This document shows positions 1 through 7,169 of a DNA stretch of 16,624 bases, one piece after another. The notes under the pieces were generated by a model. That model was given only the letters and a program-made list of their open reading frames with translations, had not been told where the DNA came from and made no database searches. Made by a program: the position numbers and the translations under genes. Origin of the DNA: Oscillospiraceae bacterium (GTDB taxonomy: Bacteria > Bacillota > Clostridia > Oscillospirales > Ruminococcaceae). How positions within the stretch are numbered: position 1 is the stretch's first letter; every line of letters starts with the position of its first letter. The stretch is from positions 1 through 16,624 of the forward strand of contig DXWR01000299.1 in assembly GCA_019416775.1 (NCBI GenBank). Reading direction: 5' to 3'.

Positions 1-21
1 GACTGAAAAGGAGACTTTGCA

Positions 22-924
22 TTGTATCAACAAGAAAGGAAGGATTTTCCGTTTGCGGAGCAGGCTCCCATGGCCTGGGCCAAAACCCGCTATGATCTTG
101 GAAAGGTAACCCAAGCTTACCGCTTGCTCTATCAGCAGCGCACCTGGGCGATTCTGGCCATCGCAGTGGCCATTACAGCGTTTTATCTGCCCATTATGAT
201 CCTGAATCCGCTGATGGATCTATCCGCGGGGGAAGCGGTGGATCTTTCCTTTGCCTACCGCTTGATTTTACCGCTGCTCCTTGTTTGGGTGATCGTGGCG
301 GTTTGGCAGATCAAGTTGTCTCGAGCCGCCAAGATGGGATTGCGTTCCAATCATACGGTGGCAATTACCATTTTCCCCGACCATATCCACCTGGACAGTC
401 ACAGCGACCTCTCCGCTCAGGTATGGGATTGGCGGTATTCCGATATTCGGAAAGTGTGCTCCGACGGGGAACAGGTGGTGCTCTATGGCCCCGGGGCACT
501 TGCCATGTTTCAACTTTCCGATCTGGAAGGAGATGCTTCCCAGGCGCTGGAGCTGCTGAAAGGGAAGGTGAAGCGGTTTTCCGGCCCCACCTGGCTGACC
601 CAAGGACGGCCAAAAGGAAAGATGCTGAGGGGGAAGGGGTTCAGCCGGCTGCGTATCGCTTTGCTGGTGCTGTTTGTGCTCAGCTGCTGTGCGGTGCTGG
701 TTGGGCTGATCCTTTCTTCCTACCTTTCTGCTTCTTTGAACGCTAAAGGATTTGAGTGTTTTTATTACGGCTTTTGCCTGGTTCTTCCCATTCCCCTTGC
801 CGCCTTTCTGCTGGGAGAATGGGGACAGACCAGGGGGCTTCCCACCAAAAAAGAGCGGATAGCAGGAGCCGTGGTGACAGCGGTGTTGCTATTGCTGGCA
901 CTGTTTTTCTTTGCCGTGAGCTGA
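22..924 (+). CDS. YcxB-like membrane protein (hypothetical)
   Basis: A 300-residue integral membrane protein of unknown function. Two hydrophobic segments lie near residues 40-60 and 80-97, then a soluble stretch (about 100-185), then three more hydrophobic segments (about 210-232, 245-263 and 282-300). The soluble part has the shape of the YcxB-like domain: a beta-rich run beginning VAITIFPDHIHL, then WDWRYSDIRKV, then a strand ending VVLYG. The YcxB assignment is pattern recognition, not a search result. The start is TTG at 22, preceded by AAAAGGAGA at 6-14 at good spacing; no better ATG is available. A TGA at 4-6 may be the end of an upstream gene, so the gene may belong to an operon entering from the left. 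It ends 3 bp from the convergent superoxide dismutase gene. Confidence 0.75.
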   Translation: MYQQERKDFPFAEQAPMAWAKTRYDLGKVTQAYRLLYQQRTWAILAIAVAITAFYLPIMILNPLMDLSAGEAVDLSFAYRLILPLLLVWVIVAVWQIKLSRAAKMGLRSNHTVAITIFPDHIHLDSHSDLSAQVWDWRYSDIRKVCSDGEQVVLYGPGALAMFQLSDLEGDASQALELLKGKVKRFSGPTWLTQGRPKGKMLRGKGFSRLRIALLVLFVLSCCAVLVGLILSSYLSASLNAKGFECFYYGFCLVLPIPLAAFLLGEWGQTRGLPTKKERIAGAVVTAVLLLLALFFFAVS

Positions 925-927
925 TTT

Positions 928-1581
928 CTATTTTTCTGTGGAATGGTTTCTGCCTTGTTGTATGACACTTTCCAATTGCTGCTGTGCCCGTTTCCAGTGG
1001 ATCACCTGGATCCAATCTTGGATATAGTCCTTGCGGAGGTTGTAGTGCTTGAGGTAATAGGCGTGTTCCCAAACGTCAATTACCAAAATGGGCTGCAATC
1101 CCTGTTCGATGGGGCAGTTTTGGTTTGGGGTAGTGACGATTTTTAACCCTCGCTGCCCCCAAACCAACCAGGCATATCCCGATCCAAATACAGAGAGGGC
1201 TGCATTTTGAAATGCTTCCAAAAAAGCATCTATACTTCCGAATTTCCGGCAAATGGCTTGCAGCAATACTCCTTTGGAAAGCGGAGGAGCCGGGTTGGCC
1301 ATCCCCTCAAAAAAGAACCGGTGGTTGTAAACGCCCCCGGCGTTGTTTCGGATGGAGGTTTGCAGTGGGCAGGGAAGCCGTCCGGAAATCTGGATCAGCT
1401 GCGTTAAGGAAAGCCTTTGCAGTTTTGGCTCTTTTTCCAGGACGGCATTTAGGTTGTCGATATAGGTTTGCAGATGCCTGTCGTGATGCAGGTGCATGGT
1501 TTTTTCGTCGAGAAACGGTTCCAGCGCCTGGTAATCGTAGGGCAGGGGCTGGTTCACAAAGGGAAAGTAATTGTTTTTCAT
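928..1581 (-). CDS. sodA: Superoxide dismutase, Fe/Mn family
   Basis: A 217-residue Fe/Mn superoxide dismutase, cytoplasmic, converting superoxide to hydrogen peroxide and oxygen. All four metal ligands can be placed by analogy with E. coli SodB: His32 (in TMHLHHDRH), His87 (in GGVYNHRFFF), Asp169 and His173 (in IDVWEHAYY). The glycine at 83 and Gln154 (in TPNQN) match the outer-sphere arrangement of Mn enzymes rather than the Fe type, where the glutamine sits in the second helix; metal use is therefore probably Mn or mixed. This is inference from two residues. The length is slightly above the usual 190-210, with a short hydrophilic C-terminal tail. The ATG at 1581 has GTGAGG about 7 bases upstream. 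No terminator lies between its stop and the end of the convergent membrane-protein gene. Confidence 0.9.
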   Translation of the reverse strand: MKNNYFPFVNQPLPYDYQALEPFLDEKTMHLHHDRHLQTYIDNLNAVLEKEPKLQRLSLTQLIQISGRLPCPLQTSIRNNAGGVYNHRFFFEGMANPAPPLSKGVLLQAICRKFGSIDAFLEAFQNAALSVFGSGYAWLVWGQRGLKIVTTPNQNCPIEQGLQPILVIDVWEHAYYLKHYNLRKDYIQDWIQVIHWKRAQQQLESVIQQGRNHSTEK

Positions 1582-1714
1582 AGCAGAACCTCACAGTTTT
1601 TTCTGGCCAGCTTATGTCCGGAATCCCTGTTTCATTCCTGAAAGTATGGGGAAAGAAAAAATCCCGTCAGTACTCTGTCAAGATGGAATCTAAATTTGGG
1701 AAGGAGTTTTCTTG

Positions 1715-2497
1715 ATGAAAAAGAGATCGATTATTCCTTCATTGATAACGGCATTTCTTTTGATGGCCCTCCATCTGAGTGCTTGCTCTGCTTCTTTTCA
1801 AGAGACCGATTCTTCATTAGATAGTATGGGGGAGAATTCCCCTTTGTCTGCGGAATCTGGAATGGATTCTCAAATTTCAGAATCTCAACTGCTGGATTTT
1901 ACGATTGCCAACCTTTCCATGGGGGAGAATGTATCGGTGGATTATCCGCAAATTCAGGGAACCGGTTATGATCAAACCAATGAATTTCTCCGGAAAACGG
2001 TCAAAGAGGTGGTTCAGATCAGACTGTCGGAACCGACTTCTCAGGTAACGGCTTCTCTTGCGGGGAATATAACCTATTGGGACGGCCGGATTCTCTGCTT
2101 TGTGTTGGAAGGGTTGTGGAATGATTCTTCCGCTGCTCATCCGGTTTCGGTTTGGTTGCCAATCTTGATTGATTTGGATCATCAAACCTTGGTGTCACTG
2201 GCGGATTTGCTGTCGGTGGATAAAGAATTGGTCGTTTCCTTCCGGCAGGCATATCGAGAACAGGTTGTCTCCGGCTTGGAAGAGAAATTACAAACGGATC
2301 TTTCCCAAGAGGCAGAATCTTTGAAGCAGCTTTTGGATCAAATGACGGATGAAGCAATTCGCTCTGCGTTAAGCCAGACTGCTTTGGATTCGGATGGATC
2401 GCTTCAAGGCTTTTTTACCAATGCAGGGATGGGCGTCAGCGTCGCTTTGCCCCATGCCCTGGGAGATCATTTTGAAGTGTATCTGGAAAGAAGATAG
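1715..2497 (+). CDS. Secreted lipoprotein, possible DUF3298/RsiV-like domain
   Basis: A 260-residue predicted lipoprotein. The N terminus MKKRSIIPSLIT is followed by a hydrophobic segment and a lipobox LSAC, so cleavage before the cysteine near residue 24 and anchoring to the outer face of the membrane are expected. A Ser/Asp/Glu-rich linker (about 25-60) leads into a domain where GYDQTNEFLRKTV, a run ending AAHPVSVWLPILIDLD and then LVSLADLL resemble the DUF4163/DUF3298 (RsiV/PdaC C-terminal) layout; this match is tentative. The start is ATG at 1715 rather than the in-frame TTG at 1712, because AAGGAG at 1701-1706 gives 8 bases of spacing. The gene is more AT-rich than the operons to its right. 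No neighbour suggests a partner. It overlaps no other gene and ends 1 bp from the convergent deacylase gene. Confidence 0.7.
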   Translation: MKKRSIIPSLITAFLLMALHLSACSASFQETDSSLDSMGENSPLSAESGMDSQISESQLLDFTIANLSMGENVSVDYPQIQGTGYDQTNEFLRKTVKEVVQIRLSEPTSQVTASLAGNITYWDGRILCFVLEGLWNDSSAAHPVSVWLPILIDLDHQTLVSLADLLSVDKELVVSFRQAYREQVVSGLEEKLQTDLSQEAESLKQLLDQMTDEAIRSALSQTALDSDGSLQGFFTNAGMGVSVALPHALGDHFEVYLERR

Positions 2498-2498
2498 T

Positions 2499-2978
2499 TT
2501 ACTGTTCTTCCTCCCACCCCTTGCAAACGTCAATCCATCCTTCACTTCCGGAAAACTGTTCCAATTCCGGCAGACGCAACAAGACTGCGCTGTTTGCGCT
2601 TCCCGCCGCCGGGTAGACCTGCGTAAACCGCTTTAAGGAGACATCCAAATACACCTTCACGCCAGGCCGGATGCAGAAGGGGCATACCCCTCCCGGCGGA
2701 TGGCCGATCAACGATTCCACCTCTTCCCGGGCAATCATGGCCGCCTTTTGGTGGAACTGTTCTTTGTATTTTCGGTTGTCGATTTTCGCGTCTCCGGCGG
2801 CTACAATCAAGATCGGCTGGCCCTCCACCAAAAAGGAGAGGGTTTTGGCAATCTGCTTGGGCTGACACCCCAATGCTTCCGCCGCCTGCTGCACGGTGGC
2901 ACTGGATTGCTCCAGCAGCAGTACCCGGTCACCCAATTCGGCTTGGGTAAAGAATTCTTTCACTGCTTGAAATGACAT
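2499..2978 (-). CDS. YbaK/EbsC-family aminoacyl-tRNA deacylase
   Basis: A 159-residue free-standing editing-domain protein of the YbaK/ProX (INS) superfamily, which hydrolyses mischarged aminoacyl-tRNAs such as Cys-tRNA(Pro) or Ala-tRNA(Pro). The conserved lysine is present as Lys45 in KQIAKTLSF, the same position as in E. coli YbaK, and a glycine-rich substrate loop GHPPGGVCPF follows. Length matches E. coli YbaK. The reading frame extends upstream to 3125, but the true start is ATG at 2978: AAGGAG lies 8 bases before it, whereas the ATG at 2984 would leave only 2 bases of spacing. The gene is downstream of the tautomerase gene on the same strand with a 94-base gap holding a hairpin. Substrate specificity cannot be read from the sequence. 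Confidence 0.85.
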   Translation of the reverse strand: MSFQAVKEFFTQAELGDRVLLLEQSSATVQQAAEALGCQPKQIAKTLSFLVEGQPILIVAAGDAKIDNRKYKEQFHQKAAMIAREEVESLIGHPPGGVCPFCIRPGVKVYLDVSLKRFTQVYPAAGSANSAVLLRLPELEQFSGSEGWIDVCKGWEEEQ

Positions 2979-3025
2979 GGCCATGTCTCCTTGCTGCGTT
3001 GTTTCTATGGAAGTGTCATGGAAAA

Positions 3026-3052
3026 CAGCGCCCCGGTGTTCCCGACACGCTG
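3026..3052 (-). terminator. Weak hairpin between tautomerase and deacylase genes
   Basis: Read on the minus strand, CAGCG pairs with CGCTG and an inner GTGT pairs with ACAC, separated by an unpaired CGGGG on one side; TTTTCC follows. It sits between the stop of the MIF-like gene and the ribosome binding site of the deacylase gene. It could be a leaky terminator or an mRNA-stabilising hairpin. The internal loop and short T run make termination uncertain. Confidence 0.35.
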
Positions 3053-3072
3053 CTTTTTTCTTTGACCGGCGA

Positions 3073-3417
3073 TCAGAAATTGCTTCCGTTCCAGCCCCAC
3101 TGGGTGCAGAACTGATAGCTGACATAGATGTGTTCCGGGGGATATCCCAGCCGGTTGGCTAAAATTTTGGTGATTTCTCCCGTTAAGGCATTGCAGCTTT
3201 CGTCGCTGGGGGTGCCGTACACCTGTACCTCTACCATGGCGATTTTCTCAAATGCCTTCCCTTGATGCCAGAGAGCACAGCCCCCTTGGAGCTGTACCAT
3301 CAGCCAAGCTTCGCTTTTCCCGGGGATTTTGGTGATGGCCTGTCCCAGATCGGTTTTGATGGCTTCCATTTCTTCTGCAGTAGGATTGGTGGTGAGTTTT
3401 GCATGGATAAAGGGCAT
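3073..3417 (-). CDS. MIF-like tautomerase family protein
   Basis: A 114-residue protein of the macrophage migration inhibitory factor / 4-oxalocrotonate tautomerase superfamily. Family members form trimers and use Pro2, exposed after removal of the initiator Met, as catalytic base; the sequence begins MPFIHAKL. The C-terminal block, PPEHIYVSYQF then TQWGWNGSNF, closely follows the MIF pattern of a V/IYxxY strand and the GWNxSxF end, and the length is that of MIF rather than of the half-size bacterial tautomerases. The physiological substrate of bacterial MIF homologues is usually unknown; phenylpyruvate or dopachrome tautomerase activity is typical in vitro. The ATG at 3417 has a strong AAGGAGG upstream. 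A leader of about 130 bases with several possible helices precedes it. It is transcribed toward, and probably together with, the deacylase gene. Confidence 0.87.
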   Translation of the reverse strand: MPFIHAKLTTNPTAEEMEAIKTDLGQAITKIPGKSEAWLMVQLQGGCALWHQGKAFEKIAMVEVQVYGTPSDESCNALTGEITKILANRLGYPPEHIYVSYQFCTQWGWNGSNF

Positions 3418-3550
3418 ACTCTGTTCCTCCTTGTTGTTGCGTGTATTGTAAACCCTTGCCGTCTGAGCATCCTCCCGGGTTTTCCCAACGGGAAGCCACC
3501 GGCCGGAGCCGGTGAATCAAAAGAGGAATTTCAGACAGAGGCTTACTGCT
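3418..3550 (-). other. Candidate structured 5' leader of the tautomerase gene
   Basis: Read on the minus strand, the leader can fold into a nested structure. CTGTCTGA (3538-3531) pairs with TCAGACGG (3466-3459), 8 bp with one G-U. Inside it TCCTC (3527-3523) pairs with GAGGA (3474-3470). The enclosed loop holds two hairpins: a 7-bp stem CACCGGC/GCCGGTG (3514-3497, 4-base loop) and TTCCC/GGGAA (3494-3482). AAACCC (3482-3477) can also pair with GGGTTT (3455-3450), which would be a pseudoknot or an alternative fold. I recognise no known riboswitch consensus here, and no T-rich terminator follows. This is a hand-drawn fold, not a computed one. Confidence 0.35.
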
Positions 3551-3556
3551 GCCTTT

Positions 3557-3585
3557 ATTTTAACATGGTTTTTCTCCTCGCGCAA
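3557..3585 (-). promoter_or_regulatory. Predicted promoter of the tautomerase-deacylase pair
   Basis: On the minus strand, TTGCGC (3585-3580) is separated by 17 bases from TAAAAT (3562-3557), with TG one base before the -10 box (extended -10). Transcription would begin near 3550. The -35 box is a modest match; the spacing and extended -10 support it. Its -35 box lies 9 bp from the -35 box of the divergent nadE promoter. Confidence 0.5.
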
Positions 3586-3594
3586 CCAAAGCGG

Positions 3595-3623
3595 TTGATT
3601 CCTGTGCTTCAGATGGGTATAAT
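3595..3623 (+). promoter_or_regulatory. Predicted sigma-A-type promoter of nadE
   Basis: TTGATT at 3595-3600 and a perfect TATAAT at 3618-3623 are separated by 17 bases. Transcription would start near 3630. The short leader contains a perfect 6-bp hairpin GCCGGA-CAT-TCCGGC at 3635-3649, immediately before the ribosome binding site region GGAGGGAGAAGGG (3653-3665). Confidence 0.75.
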
Positions 3624-3670
3624 AAAAGAAACTTGCCGGACATTCCGGCGTCGGAGGGAGAAGGGAAAGT

Positions 3671-5590
3671 ATGTTGGACGGATTTTTAAAAACAGCGGCC
3701 GCTACCCCTACCATTCGGGTGGCAGATCCGGAATATAATGCCAAACAGATTGTAGATTTGCTTCATCAGGCGGTTGACCAAGGAGTAAAGTTTCTGGTGT
3801 GTCCGGAGCTCTGCCTGACCGGCTATACCTGCGGGGACTTGTTTTTGCAGCCTCTGCTTCTGGCTGGGGCGGAACGGGCCTTGGCTTTTGTTTTGGAACA
3901 GAGCAAAGATTTGCCGCTGCTGGCGGCGGTAGGGCTGCCGGTGATGGTGGAAGGTAAACTTTATAACTGCGCCGCCGTCTTTTGCCAAGGGAAATTACTG
4001 GGCCTGGTGCCTAAGAAGCATATTCCAAACTACAGCGAATTTTACGAACAGCGCCACTTTACGTCTGGTACCGGCACGAACGGGGAAGTAACCCTCTGCG
4101 GCCAGACGGTGCCTTTTGGTGAAAAATTGCTGTTTCGCTGTCAGGATGCGCCTCTGTTTACTGCAGGTTTTGAAATCTGCGAGGATCTATGGGTGGCCCA
4201 GCCGCCTTCCGGGGACTTGGCGGAAGCCGGCGCCCTGGTGATCGGCAACCTGTCTGCCAGCGATGAGATGATCGGTAAAGAAGATTACCGCCGTCAGCTG
4301 GTCAGCAGCCAGTCTGCTCGTCTGGTTTGCGGTTATGTGTACGCCGACGCAGGCTACGGAGAATCCTCCACCGACCTGATCTTTGCCGGCCACAACCTCA
4401 TTGGAGAAAACGGCGCCATTTTAACCGAAAGCAAGCTCTTTGAAAATCAGATGGTGGTTACGGAATTGGATCTATTCAAACTGGCCCAGGAACGGCGGCG
4501 GCTCACCACCTACCGCCAGGGCAGGGAAGAGGAGTTCCGGTTGGTGACCTTTTCTCTGCCGATGGAGGAAACCACCTTGACCCGTTGGATCGATCCCCAT
4601 CCCTTTGTTCCTTCCGATCCCACCCAGCGCACCCGCCGCTGTGAGTCCATCTTTGCCATGCAGACCACCGGACTTTGCAAGCGGCTGGAACACTCCCATT
4701 CCAAAACAGCAGTGGTGGGCCTTTCCGGCGGCTTGGACTCCACACTGGCCTTGTTGGTGGCGGCCCGGGCCATGAAACGGCTGGGGCGTCCTGCTTCCGA
4801 TGTGGTGGCGGTGACCATGCCTTGCTTTGGCACCACCAGCCGCACTCGCTCCAATGCGGAAACGCTGGCGCAGCTGCTGGGAGTGACCTTCCGCACGGTG
4901 GATTTAAAGGAAAGTGTGCTGCTGCATTTTCGGGACATCGGCCACAATGTGGAGGATCACAGCGTGGTGTATGAAAACGGCCAGGCCCGGATGCGCACTT
5001 TAGTGCTGATGAACATTGCCAACCAAACCGGAGGCTTGGTGATCGGTACCGGCGACCTCAGTGAATTGGCGTTGGGCTGGGCCACCTACAATGGGGACCA
5101 TATGTCCATGTACGGCGTCAATGCCAGTATCCCCAAGACCTTGATCCGGCACATGGTGCGCTACGTTGCCGATACCGGGGAAGAACCGGGACTGCGCCAG
5201 GTGCTGCTGGATATTTTGGACACTCCGGTGAGCCCGGAACTGCTGCCCCCCACCGGGGACGGCGCCATTGCCCAGGTGACGGAAGATTTGGTAGGCCCCT
5301 ATGAGCTCCATGACTTCTTTTTGTACTATGGGATCCGCTGGGGATTTGAGCCGAAGAAGGTGTACCGTCTGTGCCGGTATGCGTTGGGCGATGTGTACGA
5401 CAGCGCTACCATCTTGAAATGGCTGGAAACCTTTTATCGCCGGTTTTTTGCCCAGCAATTTAAACGTTCCTGTCTGCCGGATGGCCCGAAGGTGGGTTCT
5501 ATGACCCTTTCTCCTCGGGGGGATTGGCGGATGCCCAGCGACGCTTCCGCCGCTTTGTGGCTGGAGCAGATTCGTTCTTTGAAACCGTAA
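3671..5590 (+). CDS. nadE: Glutamine-dependent NAD+ synthetase
   Basis: A 639-residue two-domain enzyme that makes NAD+ from nicotinic acid adenine dinucleotide, ATP and glutamine, the last step of NAD biosynthesis. The N-terminal nitrilase-type glutaminase domain (about 1-300) has the Glu-Lys-Cys triad at Glu46 (CPELCLTGY), Lys115 (VPKKHIP) and Cys170 (FEICEDLW). The C-terminal synthetase domain has the ATP pyrophosphatase P-loop SGGLDS at 352-357 and the downstream block [13 protein letters not shown]. Length matches the Mycobacterium-type long NadE. The ATG at 3671 follows GGAGAAGGG with normal spacing. It is probably a single-gene transcript from the promoter just upstream. No convincing terminator follows its stop; the T-box promoter begins about 25 bases later, so some read-through into the T-box leader is possible. 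Confidence 0.96.
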   Translation: MLDGFLKTAAATPTIRVADPEYNAKQIVDLLHQAVDQGVKFLVCPELCLTGYTCGDLFLQPLLLAGAERALAFVLEQSKDLPLLAAVGLPVMVEGKLYNCAAVFCQGKLLGLVPKKHIPNYSEFYEQRHFTSGTGTNGEVTLCGQTVPFGEKLLFRCQDAPLFTAGFEICEDLWVAQPPSGDLAEAGALVIGNLSASDEMIGKEDYRRQLVSSQSARLVCGYVYADAGYGESSTDLIFAGHNLIGENGAILTESKLFENQMVVTELDLFKLAQERRRLTTYRQGREEEFRLVTFSLPMEETTLTRWIDPHPFVPSDPTQRTRRCESIFAMQTTGLCKRLEHSHSKTAVVGLSGGLDSTLALLVAARAMKRLGRPASDVVAVTMPCFGTTSRTRSNAETLAQLLGVTFRTVDLKESVLLHFRDIGHNVEDHSVVYENGQARMRTLVLMNIANQTGGLVIGTGDLSELALGWATYNGDHMSMYGVNASIPKTLIRHMVRYVADTGEEPGLRQVLLDILDTPVSPELLPPTGDGAIAQVTEDLVGPYELHDFFLYYGIRWGFEPKKVYRLCRYALGDVYDSATILKWLETFYRRFFAQQFKRSCLPDGPKVGSMTLSPRGDWRMPSDASAALWLEQIRSLKP

Positions 5591-5615
5591 TTTGGGAGTT
5601 TTTTCATTTTTATTC

Positions 5616-5644
5616 TTGACAAACCCAAGGGGAAAGAGTATCAT
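5616..5644 (+). promoter_or_regulatory. Promoter of the T-box / ilvA transcript
   Basis: A perfect -35 box TTGACA (5616-5621), a 17-base spacer and a -10 box TATCAT (5639-5644) place transcription start near 5651. This fits the expected beginning of the T-box leader. Confidence 0.8.
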
Positions 5645-5650
5645 ATTCAA

Positions 5651-5920
5651 AGAAAATGCGTAGATCGGGACGCCGGAGCTGCTGCCCTTTCAGAGAGCTG
5701 CCGTTTGGTGCAAGACAGTAGGAATGCTGCTTCAATGGTTATCCCCCGTGAGCAGGCTGCCCAACGCTGGTAAATGCCAGTCAGTAAGTTTGCCCGGAAG
5801 CCCGCCGTTATTGGGAAATACATTGTTGGATGTATGAGCGGCCGGAATACCGGCAATCGGAGTGGTACCGCGGATGCTAATGCCTTCGTCTCCTGGAATA
5901 ACAGGAAGGCGGAGGCTTTT
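5651..5920 (+). ncRNA. T-box riboswitch leader upstream of ilvA
   Basis: A roughly 270-base leader that senses uncharged tRNA and allows read-through into ilvA. Stem I hallmarks are AGAGAG (5692-5697) and the GGTG-containing apical sequence (5707-5710). Downstream stems include ATACAT/ATGTAT (5818-5835) and GCCGG/CCGGC (5841-5854). The T-box core GGAGTGGTACCGCGG is at 5859-5873; its TGGT (5863-5866) would pair with a tRNA ending in ACCA. The antiterminator can form by GGAG (5859-5862) pairing with CTCC (5890-5893), in competition with the terminator. The gene downstream predicts an isoleucine tRNA, and ATC at 5741-5743 lies in about the right place before GTGAGCAGG (5748-5756), but I could not confirm the specifier by folding stem I. 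The T-box class itself is clear. Confidence 0.9.
5882..5920 (+). terminator. Intrinsic terminator of the T-box leader
   Basis: GCCTTCGTCT-CCTG (5882-5895) pairs with CAGGAAGGCGGAGGC (5902-5916): 14 pairs including G-U pairs, one bulged A, and a loop of 6 bases. TTTT and then CTGTT follow. Its 5' arm contains the CTCC that would be sequestered by the T-box antiterminator, the expected switch. Confidence 0.85.
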
Positions 5921-5951
5921 CTGTTGGAAATTTTAGAAAGGGGTCCAATTT

Positions 5952-7142
5952 ATGTTGACACTGGACAAAATCTATCATGCGTCTTATGTATTAAAAGACG
6001 TCGTTCGGAAAACAGATTTAATCGAAGCACCCAACCTTTTGCCAAATCAAAGCATTTATCTGAAAACCGAAAACCTGCAGGTGACCGGTTCCTTTAAGGT
6101 CCGGGGCAGCGCTTATAAAATCTCCACCTTGACCGACGAGGAAAAAGCCCGCGGCGTTATCGCCTGTAGCGCAGGCAACCATGCCCAGGGCGTGGCTTTG
6201 GCCGCTACCAAGCATGGCATGAAAAGCATTATCTGCCTGCCTGACTGCGCACCGATTTCCAAGGTGGAGGCGACCCGGAATTACGGCGCCGAAATCTGCA
6301 TGGTAAAGGGCGTGTACGACGACGCGTACCAAAAGGCGGTGGAACTCACCCAGGAGCACAATTATACCTTCATCCATCCCTTTGACGACGAAGATGTCAT
6401 TGCCGGTCAAGGCACCATCGGCTTGGAAATTCTGGACCAGCTGCCGGATGTTAATGCGGTGGTGGTGCCGGTGGGCGGCGGCGGATTGATTTCCGGTGTG
6501 GCCTTTGCCATTAAGCACCTGCGCCCTCAGTGTAAGGTGTACGGCGTTCAGGCAGCTGGCGCACCCAGCATGGCCTATTCCCTCCAGGAACATGGCATTC
6601 GCAGTCTGACCGCAGTTTCTACTGTGGCGGACGGCATTGCCGTTAAGACTCCCGGTGAGCACACCTTTGCACTCTGCCAGGAATATGTAGACGAAATCGT
6701 CACCGTTACCGATGACGAAATCGCCACCGCTATTTTGGCTTTGATGGAACGGCAGAAGCTGGTCACCGAAGGCGCCGGCGCCGTCAGCGTGGCTGCTGTG
6801 ATGTTTGGCAAGATTCCGGTGGAAGGAAAGGTTTGCTGTCTGCTCAGCGGCGGCAACATCGACGTGACCATCCTCAACCGGGTGATTTCTCGTGGTTTGC
6901 TGAAAAGCGGCCGGAGCTTGGATTTGACCATTGAACTCACCGACCGTCCCGGGGAACTGCAAGAGGTCAGCCGGATCATTGCAGAATTGGGCGGCAATGT
7001 GGTGAATGTCAACCATGACCGCAGCGACATCAATATGGACATCAATTCCTGCATCCTGAAAATCCGCATGGAAACCAGAGACGAAGCACATAAACAGCAG
7101 ATCATCCACGCCTTGAAAGAGGACGGCTACAACCTGCTGTAA
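5952..7142 (+). CDS. ilvA: Threonine ammonia-lyase with C-terminal ACT domain
   Basis: A 396-residue PLP enzyme converting L-threonine to 2-oxobutanoate and ammonia, the entry to isoleucine synthesis. The PLP lysine is Lys49 in the TGSFKVRGS motif; SAGNHAQGVA and the glycine loop VPVGGGGLISG are also present, and LLSGGNID closes the catalytic domain. An ACT-type regulatory domain occupies about residues 322-396, with LTIELTDRPGELQEVSRII as its core. This is the short architecture found in many clostridia. Short forms are often called catabolic, but the T-box upstream argues for a biosynthetic role controlled by amino-acid supply. The ATG at 5952 has AAAGGGG 8 bases upstream. ridA follows after 27 bases, most likely in the same transcript. 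Confidence 0.93.
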   Translation: MLTLDKIYHASYVLKDVVRKTDLIEAPNLLPNQSIYLKTENLQVTGSFKVRGSAYKISTLTDEEKARGVIACSAGNHAQGVALAATKHGMKSIICLPDCAPISKVEATRNYGAEICMVKGVYDDAYQKAVELTQEHNYTFIHPFDDEDVIAGQGTIGLEILDQLPDVNAVVVPVGGGGLISGVAFAIKHLRPQCKVYGVQAAGAPSMAYSLQEHGIRSLTAVSTVADGIAVKTPGEHTFALCQEYVDEIVTVTDDEIATAILALMERQKLVTEGAGAVSVAAVMFGKIPVEGKVCCLLSGGNIDVTILNRVISRGLLKSGRSLDLTIELTDRPGELQEVSRIIAELGGNVVNVNHDRSDINMDINSCILKIRMETRDEAHKQQIIHALKEDGYNLL

Positions 7143-7169
7143 AAAGATATTGATTAGGAGGAGTTTCTT

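Noticed and set aside
2979..3125. N-terminal extension of the deacylase reading frame
   Set aside because: The extension crosses into the tautomerase gene, lacks a ribosome binding site and resembles no family; AAGGAG marks the ATG at 2978.
3418..3550. Known riboswitch (cobalamin, TPP, SAM, guanidine) in the tautomerase leader
   Set aside because: I compared by eye with the conserved cores that I remember and found no match; kept only as an unclassified candidate structure.
6018..7109. A 363-codon open frame on the minus strand
   Set aside because: It lies wholly opposite ilvA, is rich in His/Gly/Gln as expected for the complement of a biased coding frame, and resembles no family.
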